Positions 11,291 through 23,451 of a DNA stretch of 64,000 nt are shown here, piece after piece. The position numbers were made by a program, and so were the translations under genes. Where the stretch lies: NCBI GenBank assembly GCA_018806985.1, contig JADANN010000099.1, positions 5,489,487 through 5,553,486 on the forward strand, in the 5' to 3' direction. Each line of letters starts with the position of its first letter. Position 1 is the first letter of the stretch. Origin of the DNA: Angiostrongylus vasorum. Taxonomy: Eukaryota > Nematoda > Chromadorea > Rhabditida > Metastrongylidae. The notes under the pieces were generated by a model. It was not told the origin of the DNA and searched no databases. It saw nothing but the letters and a program-made list of their open reading frames with translations.

Positions 11291-11326
11291 GGCTCTGAGG
11301 AAGGCGAAATCGCCGAAACGTCAGCC
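11291..11326 (+). ncRNA. Hammerhead-ribozyme-like module, PLE C 3' end
   Basis: GGCT, core CTGAGGA, hairpin GGCG/AAAT/CGCC, GAAA, CGTC, AGCC. Helix I is four perfect pairs, helix II four perfect pairs and all conserved core positions are present. Predicted cleavage is after GTC at 11322. Helix III has no room for a normal loop, as in the minimal hammerheads described from Penelope-like elements, which may act as dimers. Confidence 0.7.
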
Positions 11327-11423
11327 ATCGACAAACAACACCAACAACAAAGACAGCGTCAACGAACACCTATGCCAACCTGGGATCAGCTAAAGAAAAT
11401 CAGTTTATAAGGCTCGCTTGTTA

Positions 11424-11660
11424 CCCCCTGCATCGCTAAGGCCCTTGCTTTGCCTTTCTCTCAGTCATTTTTTTCGCCCTAACGGTTACAAATCGACATT
11501 GAACTCAGTTAAGCTAAGGCTATAGTCGAAATCACAATTTTTAACTTTCCACTTTTTTTTTTGCAAATATCTCAGCATCTTTGTGTTGTATTCCACACAA
11601 TACCCTTCCATTCAAAAAATAATAGGCAGTAAATAAAAAAGGTTATATAGTTTGAAAGTC
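11424..11660 (+). repeat. SINE-like repeat with TTGCAAATATCTCAGCAT block
   Basis: The block TTGCAAATATCTCAGCAT...ATACCCTTCCATT...GGCAGTAAATAAAAAAGG recurs at 25.6-26.1, 31.3 and 38.2 kb. Its left half (GAACTCAGTTAAGCTAAGGC region) matches the 25.8-kb copy in the other orientation, so this copy is an inverted mix. Copies at 32.8 and 38.15 kb carry a tRNA-like head with GGTTCGAA, suggesting a tRNA-derived SINE. Confidence 0.5.
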
Positions 11661-11669
11661 ACTAAGTGA

Positions 11670-13480
11670 CGGATGTCTTCAGAAACACTTGGTCGATACC
11701 TCGAAGTGGAATCGCACGAGCTACAAGCAACCGCCAATTCACTTCGAACTTGCGAGACAACGTAGACAGGAAGTTAAAGAAGGGCTTCAGGAGAGAAGAG
11801 CAGTAGTTGTGGTCCAAATTGCAGAGACTGGGAAAAGTATTCGCAAAGCCCATCGAAACTTCGTTAATTACAAGACCAAGAGTATTGCGTTCCGACGTTC
11901 GGGCCCGGAAAAGCAATGGAGATTTTAAATCGTTCACGATTATTACTTGGATCTCTTCAGTAGTCACGTCCTCTTGCCCTCATTTGAAATAAATGAGGAT
12001 GGATATGTCGTACTACCGGTTTTCTCAAATATGACATGCTATTTCGCTGGCAAAGAATCAAGCAACAACAAGTCCTGACAGGATGCGATATGAACATTTG
12101 AAGAACTTTACGCCAGTTCTCGCCAACACACTAGCTCGGCTTTTCACATGTTACCTGTCTGAATGCAAAGTTCCTGCTCAGTAAAAGGCCAGGAACACCG
12201 TGCTATTACTTAGTAAGGGACTCCACGGCATCGGCATCTATCGCGCAATCTACTTACCGTCTGTCGTCCACAAACTTTTCACTCGAGTCATCCTAAACTA
12301 CACTGACAGAACACGGGAGGAAGAGTAGCCATGTGAGCAAGCAGGGTTTCGAAAAGAAAGCAGTATTATAAAAGACATCCTCACGAAAACAACACTTAAG
12401 TATTTTAAAAGCACAAGAGACCGCTTTGTTTTATTTTCATCGATTTATAGAAAGTTTTCGTCTAAGTCGAGTTTGAAGCAGTCATGGAATCCCTGGGTAG
12501 CCACGGCGTCTCTAACCAGTATATAAAGTTTTTTTCATGAGTTGCATAGAAATGTTGCAACAAAATGTCACTATTCTATAACGATAACATCACAGGTGAT
12601 ATTAGCAACGACGAAGAGAAAGGGGTTCGACAAGGCGCTACCATCTTGACAATACCATTTCCTCTCACCCTCCAAAACACCATGCGAACATTGGAATGGG
12701 ACAACATGGGAGTGAAAAGCAGTGGTCGGCAATTATCCCACCTTATCTTTGCTGATGACATTGTTCGTATAACACCACGCATTGTCCAAGCGGAACATAT
12801 GCTAGCCAACTTTGACAACGTAGAAAGACCGGCCTTTGACTAAATCTCACAAAAACTATGCTCACGAGGAGCGAACTGGTTTCGTATGCCCCAATCACGC
12901 TCAACGGAACGAATATCTCCGATTGCTCTAGTTACGTCTATCTAGGACGGGAAATCAACATGATGAACGTCTTCGCTCCAGAGTTGAGCAGTACAAAGCG
13001 AGCGGCTTAGAGAGTTTTCGAGAGCACTGGCGATGTAATGAAGAGAACAACGAACATCCGACTCCGTGCTTACCTTCTTGACAGGAAAGTTCACCCAGAC
13101 CCAAGATTGAACGCGTAGTTGAAAGGATGATGCTAGGAATATCTTTTGTCACACAAGTGACTGAAGGGATCCGAAGCTCCGACTTGCGTCAGCGAACAAA
13201 AATCAAAGATGCCGTTATATGCGCCAAACTGTCGAAGATAAGGCAAGCCGGACGCGGAATGCGTTTGAGCGACAACCGATGGACAGGAGCCGTGAGCGAC
13301 TGGATCTCTTGGGATGTTAAACACATAGCAGGAGTACCAGCACCAAAACTCTAGAAGAAAGATATGATGCTCAACGAATCCCTTATGCCGACAGAACCCA
13401 CTGGGATACTTTCGCTCTCGAAAGGAGGAAATGAAAGGTTTACGAACGTGTGCTCGAATAGCTCTAGTTTCAACAGTTAT
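11670..13480 (+). pseudogene. RTE-type LINE, decayed RT and C-terminus
   Basis: Several plus-strand frames together read as a non-LTR reverse transcriptase. In order: SPDRMRYEHLKN (start of RT), RAIYLPSVVHKLFTRVIL, EQAGFRKESS, then the open frame 12565-12843 with EEKGVRQGATI and LIFADDIVRI (the FADD catalytic box). Next come SSYVYLGREINMMN and the C-terminal ATTDGQEP region. This is the domain order of RTE/APE-type LINEs of nematodes. There are many stops and frameshifts, and the 5' endonuclease is missing or unrecognisable. It is related to the element at 41.7-44.5 kb and retains the palm motif that the other has lost. Confidence 0.75.
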
Positions 13481-14155
13481 ACAGGTGGTAAAACTGATTA
13501 CTTGACTAGAATTCAAAAACAACGCGGTGAAGGATAGGTCTAGTGAGCAATTTTGCGGCCAGGTCACCTATAAGGTGCCTAATTTTGAATTTGCTCTTCG
13601 AGTCTGTGGTAAAACAATATCGATTTCAAAGTAACAATGGTTCTAATCACTTGCTGGATTCCTTTTTTTCTAAACAGGTGGAACATAAAGTCATTTGACT
13701 GCTCCCATGAAATTAAAAAAATGCCCGGAGATTCAGGAGCTTTTCCTGTAATTTTTAAACAAACCTTCTGTAGGTTATAATTAACATTGTTCTTCGTTTT
13801 GAGCAATGGAATCTGCCATTGTGGCTTTTGGACGAAACCTACGCATTAAACGAAAACTATACATTGTTTTCTGAAACTACAAAAAACGACTTAGAATTCA
13901 ATGTCGGCTAAATAAAAAAGTAATGCGAAAGAAGTGCTGTACTGAAAAGAGATCCTGAAGAGAAAAATGCATTGAGTTCAATTCATCTAGTCCTCTTTGG
14001 TATCTCCTACACACGTGCATGCATCGCAAACAATGCACGCACGGCCTTTCATGTTAACAGGCTATGTAGGTTAAATTGTGGACTCAGGTGAGCACCTAAT
14101 GCTCAAGGTTATCAACAGCTCCACTGGACATGCTATTTGGTTGTGCAGTTAAAGA
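13481..14155. other. Non-genic interval
   Basis: AT-rich DNA between the RTE relic and a SINE. Frames on the minus strand (13579-13806) show no motif. No feature is supported. Confidence 0.4.
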
Positions 14156-14426
14156 ACAAAAGGACAAAGCTCTCTCCGTTGATCAATCCCTGATGGATGC
14201 GCCATGCATTCGACTTCATTAAGTTGGAGGTGATTGAGTGCATATCTGGCCATTACAATGACACGTGGCCTACCGATGTATCGAGCCAGCTCTGCTACCC
14301 TCCCAGACAAGCCTGGTACCAATTTGCTGAACCCAGAGGGATGGAGGGTTTGGCGAGCCATGGGCGCGGGGATCGATTTCACGTGTATGTTGCAGTGGCG
14401 CCTACAACCACTGCTCCACGCGCGCC
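14156..14426 (-). mobile_element. tRNA-derived SINE family 1, copy 1
   Basis: Read on the minus strand it starts near 14426 with a tRNA-like head and ends with the tail block (GATTGATCAACGCCGAGAGC in the consensus). The internal block with CCGATACATCGGTAG and CAGACTTGTCTGG is shared with nine other copies. The A-box-like GTGGCGCAGTGG and a B-box-like stretch near GGAATCGATCCC suggest a pol III promoter, though the B box is diverged. Confidence 0.75.
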
Positions 14427-15867
14427 CTTCCTTGCGTAGTTGGCAATGAGGAAAGGACTATGGGTATGAATATAAGTTGGAACACTTAAAGAACAAACAA
14501 TCGCAGTGTGTCATGAAGTCCGTGATGGAGTGAACATGTGGTGAAGAATTCGACTTAGACCTAATTCACACTAAGCTTACTATTCAATCAGCTCTGTCCT
14601 AGTTATCCGTTGTGAAATCAACCTTGGCGTAGCGGTATTCTGAGAGAAATGACAGCCGGCGTTCGTATTATATTTGGCTGAGCAATAAAATTCCACACAA
14701 ATTAATAAGCACGGTTTTTTTTGCTCGTGTTAAGACTCTAAAGAATCTATCCAAAAAAAATCTCCCTTAGAAAGATTTAATTTGTTGTCAATTAGCGGAT
14801 ATAAAACCGATTAAGGAAGCTGTTTCCAACGCAGATATACCTGTCTTTTTCTCCAAAATTCCTAACCCCTGTGCACACCATTTTCTGTGGCTCACTGTCT
14901 TCGACAACTAGATTGTAGGAGTACACTTCACTAGGAATTACATTCTTCCAAGAATTCTAGAAGCTCAATTAATTCATTCTCATAAAATATACAGGTTTAT
15001 GGGTAGAAATTAATGATACTGAGATTGTCTTGACGAGAAGATTGAGGGCGAAGAATGACCAAGTAAATCAACAACGCTTAAGTCACCAACATTTTGTAAG
15101 CACACAATTTTCTGTGAGTAATAATGGTCCCATCAGTTATTTTTGAAAATCGGTCTTCCTTTCTGCTTTTCGTCTTTCCTCGGTCGGTCACCTAGGACTT
15201 GATGCCAGCAGTAGACTAAAGAAGAGAAAAAAGGTAGGTCTGTGATCAAACAAGTAGTAAAAACTATGGCATAACTATGTATTTTCATGGGCTGAACGGT
15301 GGAGATACGATATATAGGCTATTTTTTAAAAGATCGTATTTAACTAAAAAGAGAAGACGAACAAATAAACGTTATTGATCGCTAGAGTGTTTGCGTTTCG
15401 CCGGAAGCCCGTCACTGATAAGCCTGTGCTCAGTAGCTTGCCATCGAATTAGCAGGTGCTTAAGCAGGTGGATTTGGCAAGCACTCAGGAGAGTAAAACG
15501 CATCCAGTCGCTCAAGCAATTGCAGAAAACTCGTGCACTTGCTGGAGTACATTCCATTATGGTTGCCTTGCTGATTAAAATCCAATTTTAACCCAATCAT
15601 AATAATGGAACGAGCGCCACGGTTTCATTTAACACCATTTTTTGCTGATTTAACTTAAACTAGACAAAAATTAGCGAGAATGACATTTTTGTAGTAGAGT
15701 TTATTTTTCGACGGCTGCCATTATTTTCAATAGCCCAAATACTTGGGGACTTCAAGATAAGATAGACTTGTAGAAGAGACTTTATTTGATCGTTCGAATA
15801 AAGTGAAAACGATTAGCTTCTGTGAAAACGACTTTCCTCATTTTAATAACATTTAATCAGGATACAG
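14427..15867. other. Non-genic interval
   Basis: AT-rich sequence with no coding motif or repeat family that I can identify. Opposed frames near 15372-15591 overlap each other on both strands and are probably chance. Confidence 0.4.
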
Positions 15868-16240
15868 GAGGCGGATAGCACATTGGTAGTGATGTCAGTC
15901 ATCACGAGCAAGGTTCTAGTTCGATTCCGCTCTGGGACAACCAAGCCTCTCATTCCTCCGGGATCCGGAAATTAGTGCCAGACTTGTCTGGGAAAACAGC
16001 AGTCTCTGCAATCCATTTGGGAACGCTCCAGCCCGGCTATCTCAGGACTCCAGGGAGAATTGCTCGACCAGCATTCTACCGCATTCAAGATGATATTGAA
16101 AATCCTCAAGCAGCAACCGAGCCACACTTAAAAGTTGAAAAAATCTTCGTGGACAAATGCGAGGAAACGAATCGAATGTAAGAAGTGCTCGGATTCGGGT
16201 ACACATGAAGATGGGTCATATAAAATAAAAGAAATAAAAA
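15868..16240 (+). mobile_element. tRNA-derived SINE family 2, copy 1
   Basis: A tRNA-like head (GGCGGATAGCACATTGGTAG, then GGTTCTAGTTCGATTCCG as a B-box) is followed by CAGACTTGTCTGGGAA, a block with GCTATCTCAGGACTCCAGG, and CAAATGCGAGGAAACGAATC. It ends in an A-rich tail of AAATAA type. Copies lie at 23.45, 36.5 (minus) and 55.26 kb. Confidence 0.7.
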
Positions 16241-16465
16241 CATTCACTATTTAAATTAACTTTGTAAAAAAAACTCGAACGGAAAATCAAACATTTGAAA
16301 TCTACGAGTCGTTAAGAATACAATAAATCACGTTGAACGGAATTCTGCCCTTCACTGGGGTTCCTGCTCGATATAGGAGCCTCGATAAAAAACCAGGTAG
16401 CGCAATGATTTGTAGGCTTCACACAGATGGAAAAAAAAACAATATTTAATCGTGGGAAATGGATA

Positions 16466-16575
16466 AGGCGTGAAGTGTTCGGCTTTGATCAGTTCCTGAG
16501 TGATGCGGCATGCACTTGACCTTATCACAGAACTGATTGAATGCGTAATTGGCGTATACAGGGATATACCGTGAA
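16466..16575 (-). mobile_element. SINE family 1, partial copy
   Basis: Only the tail half is present: TTTGATCAGTTCCTGAGTGA matches the TTGATCAATCCCTGAGGGA block, and the segment with GATTGAATGCGTAA follows. The tRNA head is missing. Confidence 0.6.
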
Positions 16576-19319
16576 CCATCAATGTTTCAAGTCGGTGTCT
16601 TTTATGGTCAGAAATAAGGAGCAATAAGTAAACTTATACCTTGCTGGGAAATATCTGTGAGTTCTTATGATTCCTACTTGGATAAATAAAGCACACAGTG
16701 AGGAGAATCATATATGTGTTTAAACTTGAAAGGGCAAACTATTTCTATCCACGTACAAACATTATATGACTCGACTCATACCATGGCGAATGCATTAAAT
16801 TGCGTTAGCCAGACTTCCAATATCGCATTCCTTGTCGTAGTTTTTTTCTTACAGTGATGAAAAGCGTTCATTTTGTTAGATGTCTCCTTAGAACCACAGC
16901 ATGATAGGCCCATTTACCGTGTGTATGATTTTTTCCATCCTGTTGGTCACTGAATGAATTGAGTTGTAGTAAAAATTTTTTTTGTCCCTGCCCTATACAC
17001 AAGTATTCTAGTAAGTTTTGGTAGCCGTAGATAATCACAGAGTAGCAACGTCGTCCTAGGATCTAATGATCTTTCAACATCGAGTGGGCGATCATCCTGT
17101 TGCGATCTTTTCATCCTATGAAATTCAGTCACTCAACTTCCAGGTCCACTTATTCTTATAAAGACGTACTTTAAGTCCGACCGATATGATTTTTCATACC
17201 TTAGCAAATGCGCGTCTGGATTTCGATGGTCGAAATTGATGGGAACTCTGGATTTCCTCTTCATCCCATTTTTTTTCTTTTCACAGATAACTTGTAGCAT
17301 CAACCCCTCAATATTCAATATTCAATAGGACCGCTTTTTTTCACTAAGATCTAGACACATTCGTACATCATGGTGAGTCCTAAGATAGGTCTATGTCCTT
17401 GAATGTGAAAGAAGCATCAGGAGTATATCTGCTCCAAACGATCATGGGTTTTTTGCACTTTTTTGCACTTACAAGAAATACTTATAAAATATCAACTACA
17501 CCTGGTCAATGGATGGTTTTAATTTATTGGTAACAGATATAACATAATTCTTGTTGGATAGATTGATTATCAATACAGAATTCCGTATAGTGTTTGGAAA
17601 CGTAACAGTGGAGATTGGCCTTCAAAACCAACGTCGGATCTATTTATTAAGTGCGTCTTGAAAGCGACAGAAAATCACTCGCAAGTGCAGAAACAGTTTG
17701 GGATTAAGCAACTCTAGAGCAATCAAAAGCGAGACTATGAACAAGCTTCATGTGTTTGGATAACGTCCAATATGTCTTAAGAGTAACAGAAATTTGCTAT
17801 AGACACTGCTTCTCTTTCGTACTCACATTCGACAATTCGGAAAAGTGCACTCGAATGCTTAGAAATGAGTCTAGAGCTTAAGACACGCCAACTACAACCA
17901 TCGTTATGGAATCTGGACAGCCCTTCTGTGGACCCCACAGAACCCTAACTGGAGGAGAAGCCAACAAATACTATTGGAGGTGATATGAATATACCATGAA
18001 AAGTTATGAAATGAATGGAATAATGGCTTCATAGACAGGGTTATTGTCATAAACGAGACACTTCTCGTTCCAACCTTTGTTTCTTCACAGAAGTCGACGT
18101 TAATAGAACAGAAGTAACAAAACGTAAAAAATAACCAATGAAAAGTAGTCCTAGAAATTAAGGAAATGAATGACGGAGCGCCTGTTAGAGAAATCAGTTC
18201 TTTCTCCTTATTCAAAATAAAATGAGTCATTGAGGAGGCTCAGTAATAGAAAGAGGAATATGAAGTAATTAGAAGACCTCTCGAGAACGGCAGGACATCA
18301 ATACTCTTCAACCACGCGGTTTTTTTATTGCCTTATGCTATTCCACCATTTTAATTGACTTGGTTTACAAATATGGTGAAGCTTTCTTAAATGGGAAATC
18401 CTGAAATAATTGCGAAAATCGTAAGTGGGAGATGAAATAACCGAATGCGTAGCAGCTTAAAGATACTGACAAGAAGAAAAACTGGAAATATATCACAAGT
18501 ATTGGCTGTTGTGATCGAGTCGAGCTAGTCGTGGGAGTCTCGTTACACAAAGGGCATAGACAGGACGGTTGAGAACAATCTATGGTGGTTCAACGAAATA
18601 TTTATGAAAAAAAATACCATTGCATTCAAAACCAAAAAAGCCAATTTATTATTTAATACAGTTTAAACGCGACATCCAGTTCACGAATTCACTTGATATG
18701 CTAGTCACTCATTGATGTAAGGAGGTATGAAGAACCTTAAGAATACATTCTTTTCAATCCACGTTACGCACTAAACAGTAAAAGTACTCGAATGCTTGGC
18801 TAAGATCGTTCACTGTAAAAAGCTAGCGATTTTTTGAAGTAACTCACTAAAAAAACAAAATTGGAACTTTGCGCAAATTTAGCTCTTTTATAAATCAAAA
18901 ACAAAACTCTAGGGATATCAATAGCATTTCACTCGTTAAGGAGTCTTTAATTATTTGAGTGATGGCATGAATCAGCGCTGTCCTGGAGGAATGCTAGTCG
19001 TACCTAGTCGTAAAAGCAACCTTCCCCTAGCTACAATTGACTGCTACTACCTGGTGCCTATAGTGGGGATCTGAGAATTCCCTGGCGTCCTTACCTCTGA
19101 ATTCCTTCTAAAGTATGCTCAGCCAGGATTTAACAAGCAAATGACGATTGCGTAATAAAGCGGAGTAGCTTTCAGATCGTAGCCCAACTTAACCCAAATC
19201 ACCATTGAAAGAAGAATAATGTTGATAGATGCGATGCTACTGGAACGATACAAAAATTAACCACATGCGTTATTGCTTCGTGTCTCCTTTTATGTTAACT
19301 ATATAAATTAAAAACCGTA
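16576..19319. other. Non-genic interval
   Basis: About 2.7 kb of AT-rich DNA. Frames at 16947-17132, 17133-17318, 17904-18230 and 18365-18550 on the minus strand show no motif, and the longest (108 codons) is rich in Phe/Ser as expected of non-coding AT-rich DNA. No gene seen. Confidence 0.4.
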
Positions 19320-21950
19320 GATAAAGTGAAATCTCGGAAAGATGTATAAAATACGAAGGCCTTTGTGGAAAATTATAAAGGAAACTAAAGACAGAGGAAA
19401 TAATGGAATCTTGGAGGACCGTTTTTGGAGGAGAATAGTGGGCAGGTCAGTGTTGATTTGCAACTCTACTAGGTCAAATAGTTAGGTAACTTTACAAAGA
19501 AAAGTCGAAGAACTTTAGAATAAATCGCATAACGTGGCTTCAAAAAAGATAGAGAAACACCGTTAGCGAACATCAAACGAGTCACAGTAGGGGAAATAGG
19601 GTGCCAGAGAATTGGAAACCTACCGTGTTAGAAGGCATGGCTCTCCTTGTCGAACCGCGCTCGTTGTTAGGATCGGGCCCAAGTATCCCACTAACTGAAC
19701 CCTATTTTTAAGGTATTCTTGCGTAGGGGCGCTGTAATTTTCGTAACATACTTCGTAGTAAAGCTAGGGTTGAAGCAATAAATGGGAGTGAAAACAAGAA
19801 GTAGGGACATTTCCACTACCGGCGTTTCCTCAAACATTCCTTTGACAACAAGATCCCTAATAATGATGTCGACTGCAAATTTCGGATAATTGCGAACGAA
19901 ACTTTCAAAATCCCTAATCATTATCGCGTAAAGAAGTTTCTCTCCAACCTCACGGAAACACAAAAGTGTGACATACGACAGGATCGACTGCTAGTGATAA
20001 CTGTGGGCGTTTGTAGTAATTACATGCCAGTTAGATGTTGAGATAACGAAAAACCATCTTGACGATTTTTCTCTTCATCGCCCATCATCTAAGAACGAAT
20101 TCAAAGGTCAACACCGAAAATTGAACAAAAAAATGAGTCAAAGTGGCAAAAGCAGCATTTTTAAACTTGTCACTTCCTTCTCATCTTGAACTTGAACTGA
20201 AAACATGTCTCCTCTTGCACTCATAAGGTATTATCTACTGATGAGCTTGCGTCTACCGACTCCGACGTTCAAGCTTAGACATCATCAGCTGTCTAGTCGG
20301 GCCCACGGATGGAATGGCTTGGTTCGCAAACTTAATACTGATCCAGTTACTTAAACACATTTCAGTCCATACCAGAAATATCCCATTGTTCCTGAATCGT
20401 CTGTGTGACGAGCGTCCTAACAACGGGTATATTTTGGAGTCTTCGACGTTACCACCCTTTATACAAAGGTGTTGTATGACTCCGCTATGCAAGAAATCTA
20501 CGAGTTTCTTATGCAACATGAAAAAAGTAATAAACATATACGCCTTCTCGATTCACTAGTTCAGGCGCTCATAAAGGAGTGGTTAAACTGCTCCATTTTC
20601 AGATGGTCAGGAAAATATTGCGCACAAATTAGAGGGATGACAAAGAGGCAGCGACTGGCACCAAGCCTTCTCATTACATTTGTGTCCAAGCTGGAAACAC
20701 CAATCGGTCGTCGACCATTACTCTACAACGGATACATAGATGATTGTTTTGTCATCTGCACCGCCACACAGAAGGAGATGGACAATTGTTCTGACTTACT
20801 GAATGAACGGTCAGAATATATTAAGTTTAGCTGAGAGAAACCAAGAAAAAAACTCTTTAATTTCTGAACATTCAAATTAACCTATTAAGAACAGCTATGT
20901 TACCAAATCGTATCGAAAAGCAAGTAACCTAGTGAGCTTGTTCACCACGTGTCCTGTCACCACCTCACAGACCAAAAAAGGTGCTTGTGAGAAACATGCT
21001 TCGAGAAGCAACTATTCTGCGCACAGGAGGGAAGCAGAAGTAAGAATCCCTGAAATTGGTGCAGCAAATATCCATTTCCAGTGCCTATGAAATTGTAGCT
21101 CGTCAGGGTGGCTGTAAAGGAAAAACTACACCAATGAGCAACAGTTCTGGAGATGATAAAGTCGCGTTTATCCTGCCATTTTCAACAGAACAAGTGCAGC
21201 TATAAAACGTTGCTTGAAAAGGGTCGGTCTTGAGAATTCGGTAGCACTGGCTCAAATACAACAGAGCAGTCTAAGATGGCAGATAGTTCGCAACCGTTTG
21301 TATAACCGTCTATGCACAACGCAAAGTTTCAGAATTTGCTCCAACTGTAGTGACGGTGATTGCATGAATTGGGGTGCGGTTTATCTAATCTTTTGTAAAG
21401 CATGGAAGAGAGAATACACTACCAAACGGGTAGACCACTCTGTCTGCCAATAAAGGAATATCTAATTGGTAAACTTAAACTTAAACCAAATAGATCACTA
21501 AGTGCGTATAGGACATAGGGTAGAAGTGAGCATCGTCGCATGCACAGGAATCAAGAAGTTCACCCTGTAAAGTCCTCGAAGCATTCTGAATATTCGAGGA
21601 ACCCAAAAAGAACTGCTGGAAGAAATGTCTGGTTATCGAGCGAAATATTGCACAATCTCTCCGATAAATATTTCAACATAAGAATGGCTCATTACCAATT
21701 CATACAAATTCTGTGTGGTTGGTCTTCACGTGGAATACTTGGTAGAAGACACATAGAGTGCGATGAGAGTATGAAGAAGCTGTTTTGTTGTTAACGCGAT
21801 TGGAGGTTGAGTATCGCGTTGTTGGGGTTATGGAGATATTTCGTCGAGTAGATTGCAGTTAGCTTGACTTTTAAGGAGGCAAAATCTACCGAAACGTTTG
21901 CCGCGGCGAATAAATATTATATAATAACACCTTCGTCTGTGCTAATCAAG
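19320..21950 (+). pseudogene. Penelope-like element E, old decayed copy
   Basis: Diverged plus-strand PLE. At about 19.41-19.52 kb the N-terminal segment matches LEDRLWTRIDGGSILTC of copy B. RT follows in broken frames: 20314-20559 (WFANLILIQLLKHI) and 20469-20834 with SGKYCAQIRGMTKRQRLAPSLLITFVSKLETPI and GYIDDCFVICTATQKEMD, so the YIDD box is intact. The GIY-YIG region (about 21.27-21.48 kb) keeps QIVRNRLYNRLC, SDGDCMN and AVYLIFCKAWKREY. It ends near 21.95 kb with a hammerhead-like remnant containing GAAACGTTTGCC and a terminal-repeat remnant ending CAAGAAAAACAG. It is clearly older than copies A-D. Confidence 0.75.
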
Positions 21951-22235
21951 AAAAACAGCGAGCTCTAAGAAAAAATTATCTAATAGTTAGATGCTGTTTC
22001 TCTCACACATTCACCTTCTTTATCATTTTTTTGATAACACCGTGGAAACGATGGGTGTTTTCGCACACAAAATAAAGATTTTGCAGAAAAAAAATCGAGA
22101 AAGAAAAAATGTTAAACTCCTATAAACAACAATTTTTCAGTTTATTGAACTCATAAAAAAGTATATAGTTGGCTTCTCATTTGCATTCCAAGGTTGATGT
22201 TACAATGTATTTAGCTGGATAATGCAGAATGTGAA
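21951..22235. other. Non-genic interval
   Basis: Short AT-rich stretch between PLE E and a SINE. Nothing recognised. Confidence 0.4.
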
Positions 22236-22512
22236 GGGCACGTGTGGTGCAGTGGTTGGAGGCGCCCTGCAACACACACGTGGAATCGATCCCCACGCCC
22301 TTAGCCCACCAAGCTTTCCATCCCTCCGGGGTCGGTAAATTTGCACCAGACTTGTCTGGAGGATAGTAGCACTGGCCCGATACATCGGTAGGCCACCGCG
22401 AGTCATTGTAAAGACCAGATATGAATTCAATCACCTCCAACGATGCTTGTTGAAGACAAGTGCATGGTGCATCCCTCAGAGAATGGTCAACGCCGAGAGC
22501 TTTATCCTTTTT
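22236..22512 (+). mobile_element. SINE family 1, full-length copy
   Basis: Starts GGGCACGTGTGGTGCAGTGG (tRNA-like A box) and carries GTGGAATCGATCCCCACGCC, the block CAGACTTGTCTGGAGGATAG, CCGATACATCGGTAGGCCAC, and the tail TCAACGCCGAGAGCTTTATC. Confidence 0.8.
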
Positions 22513-23451
22513 AATGCAGAGTTCATTTGGAGTAGCACTGTACTTTTAATCAACTACCATTAATTAACGACAAAATGGATGGAAAATGGCATAGATTACT
22601 TACTGATGTGCACTCGCGTCGATGTCTTTCGAAAAAGAACATCCAGGATAAATGTCAGGAAGACAAATGTGTGGATTTTAAAATTGAAGAAATGCGTAAT
22701 TAAGCAATATTTCACGATACAACACACACCACGGCTGTGCAATAAAACGTCTCGTTCTCAACTTCAATATGCTAAGGCAAAATAATCGGAACGAAAGCGT
22801 AATCTTAGGATTTCAGTTCTCAGGACTAAAAAGCTAAACAACATTTCCAAAAAAGATCTGTGAATAGGCAAACGACGAAAATAGCAAATCGAATCGCCCT
22901 TAGGCTCACAAAAGCCCTTCCAAGGATTTCTATTTTTACGGGCACGACGGATTTTGAACAACATGTACACTAGCCTCTTGAAGAAAATCTTCACAGTGCC
23001 AATTTGCCCTGCGTAGCTCCTTAAAGACTTGCTCTTTTATGGGTATCCCGATAACTGTTTGCTTTGTGCGACTGTGAGTTAAGAAGGCATAGCTACTATT
23101 ATTCCATGTTGTTCTGGAAGACAAACTTTATGAAGAACTCTCCTTTTTCTTAATAAACATAATTATTCGACGGACCGCCTTTCGATTTACCACGACATAA
23201 TCTAACTTATGCTGTAAGAGTTATTTAACATCATGACGAATACGTTCATACGGAGACACTTACATTTTATGAAGATAGAATCTTCGTCTTTTCATTTTCA
23301 TTTAATATAAGCGCAGAAAAGTTACAATAATTGCAAGATGAGCGCTGCTTAAAAAATCACCGAGGCAAATGGAAGCAAGTGAGATTCACTGCGGGAGTTT
23401 CAATGGTTTAACTTTTTGCAAAGGCTTGTGTAATTCTTAATAAATAAGGAA
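22513..23451. other. Non-genic interval
   Basis: No repeat or coding motif identified. Frames of 60-76 codons on both strands overlap. Confidence 0.4.

Larger units (their letters stand above)
9632..11411 (+). mobile_element. Penelope-like composite C, family 2
   Basis: Two copies of one PLE lie tail-out. From 9632 to about 10325 the minus strand carries the 3' end, hammerhead-like module and about 300 bp of 3' region, joined through an internal deletion to a piece of the N-terminal domain. From about 10330 to 11411 the plus strand carries a 5'-truncated copy with the linker, the GIY-YIG domain and the 3' end. The two 3' ends form an inverted repeat of roughly 400 bp. The composite is bounded by a 12-bp direct repeat, GCTCACTTGTTA (9620-9631) and GCTCGCTTGTTA (11412-11423), with one mismatch. 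This indicates that both arms entered together. Confidence 0.85.

Noticed and set aside
22236..22300. Functional tRNA gene
   Set aside because: A-box and B-box-like sequences are present, but no cloverleaf with an anticodon arm can be drawn, and the unit continues as a 280-bp repeat with nine relatives.
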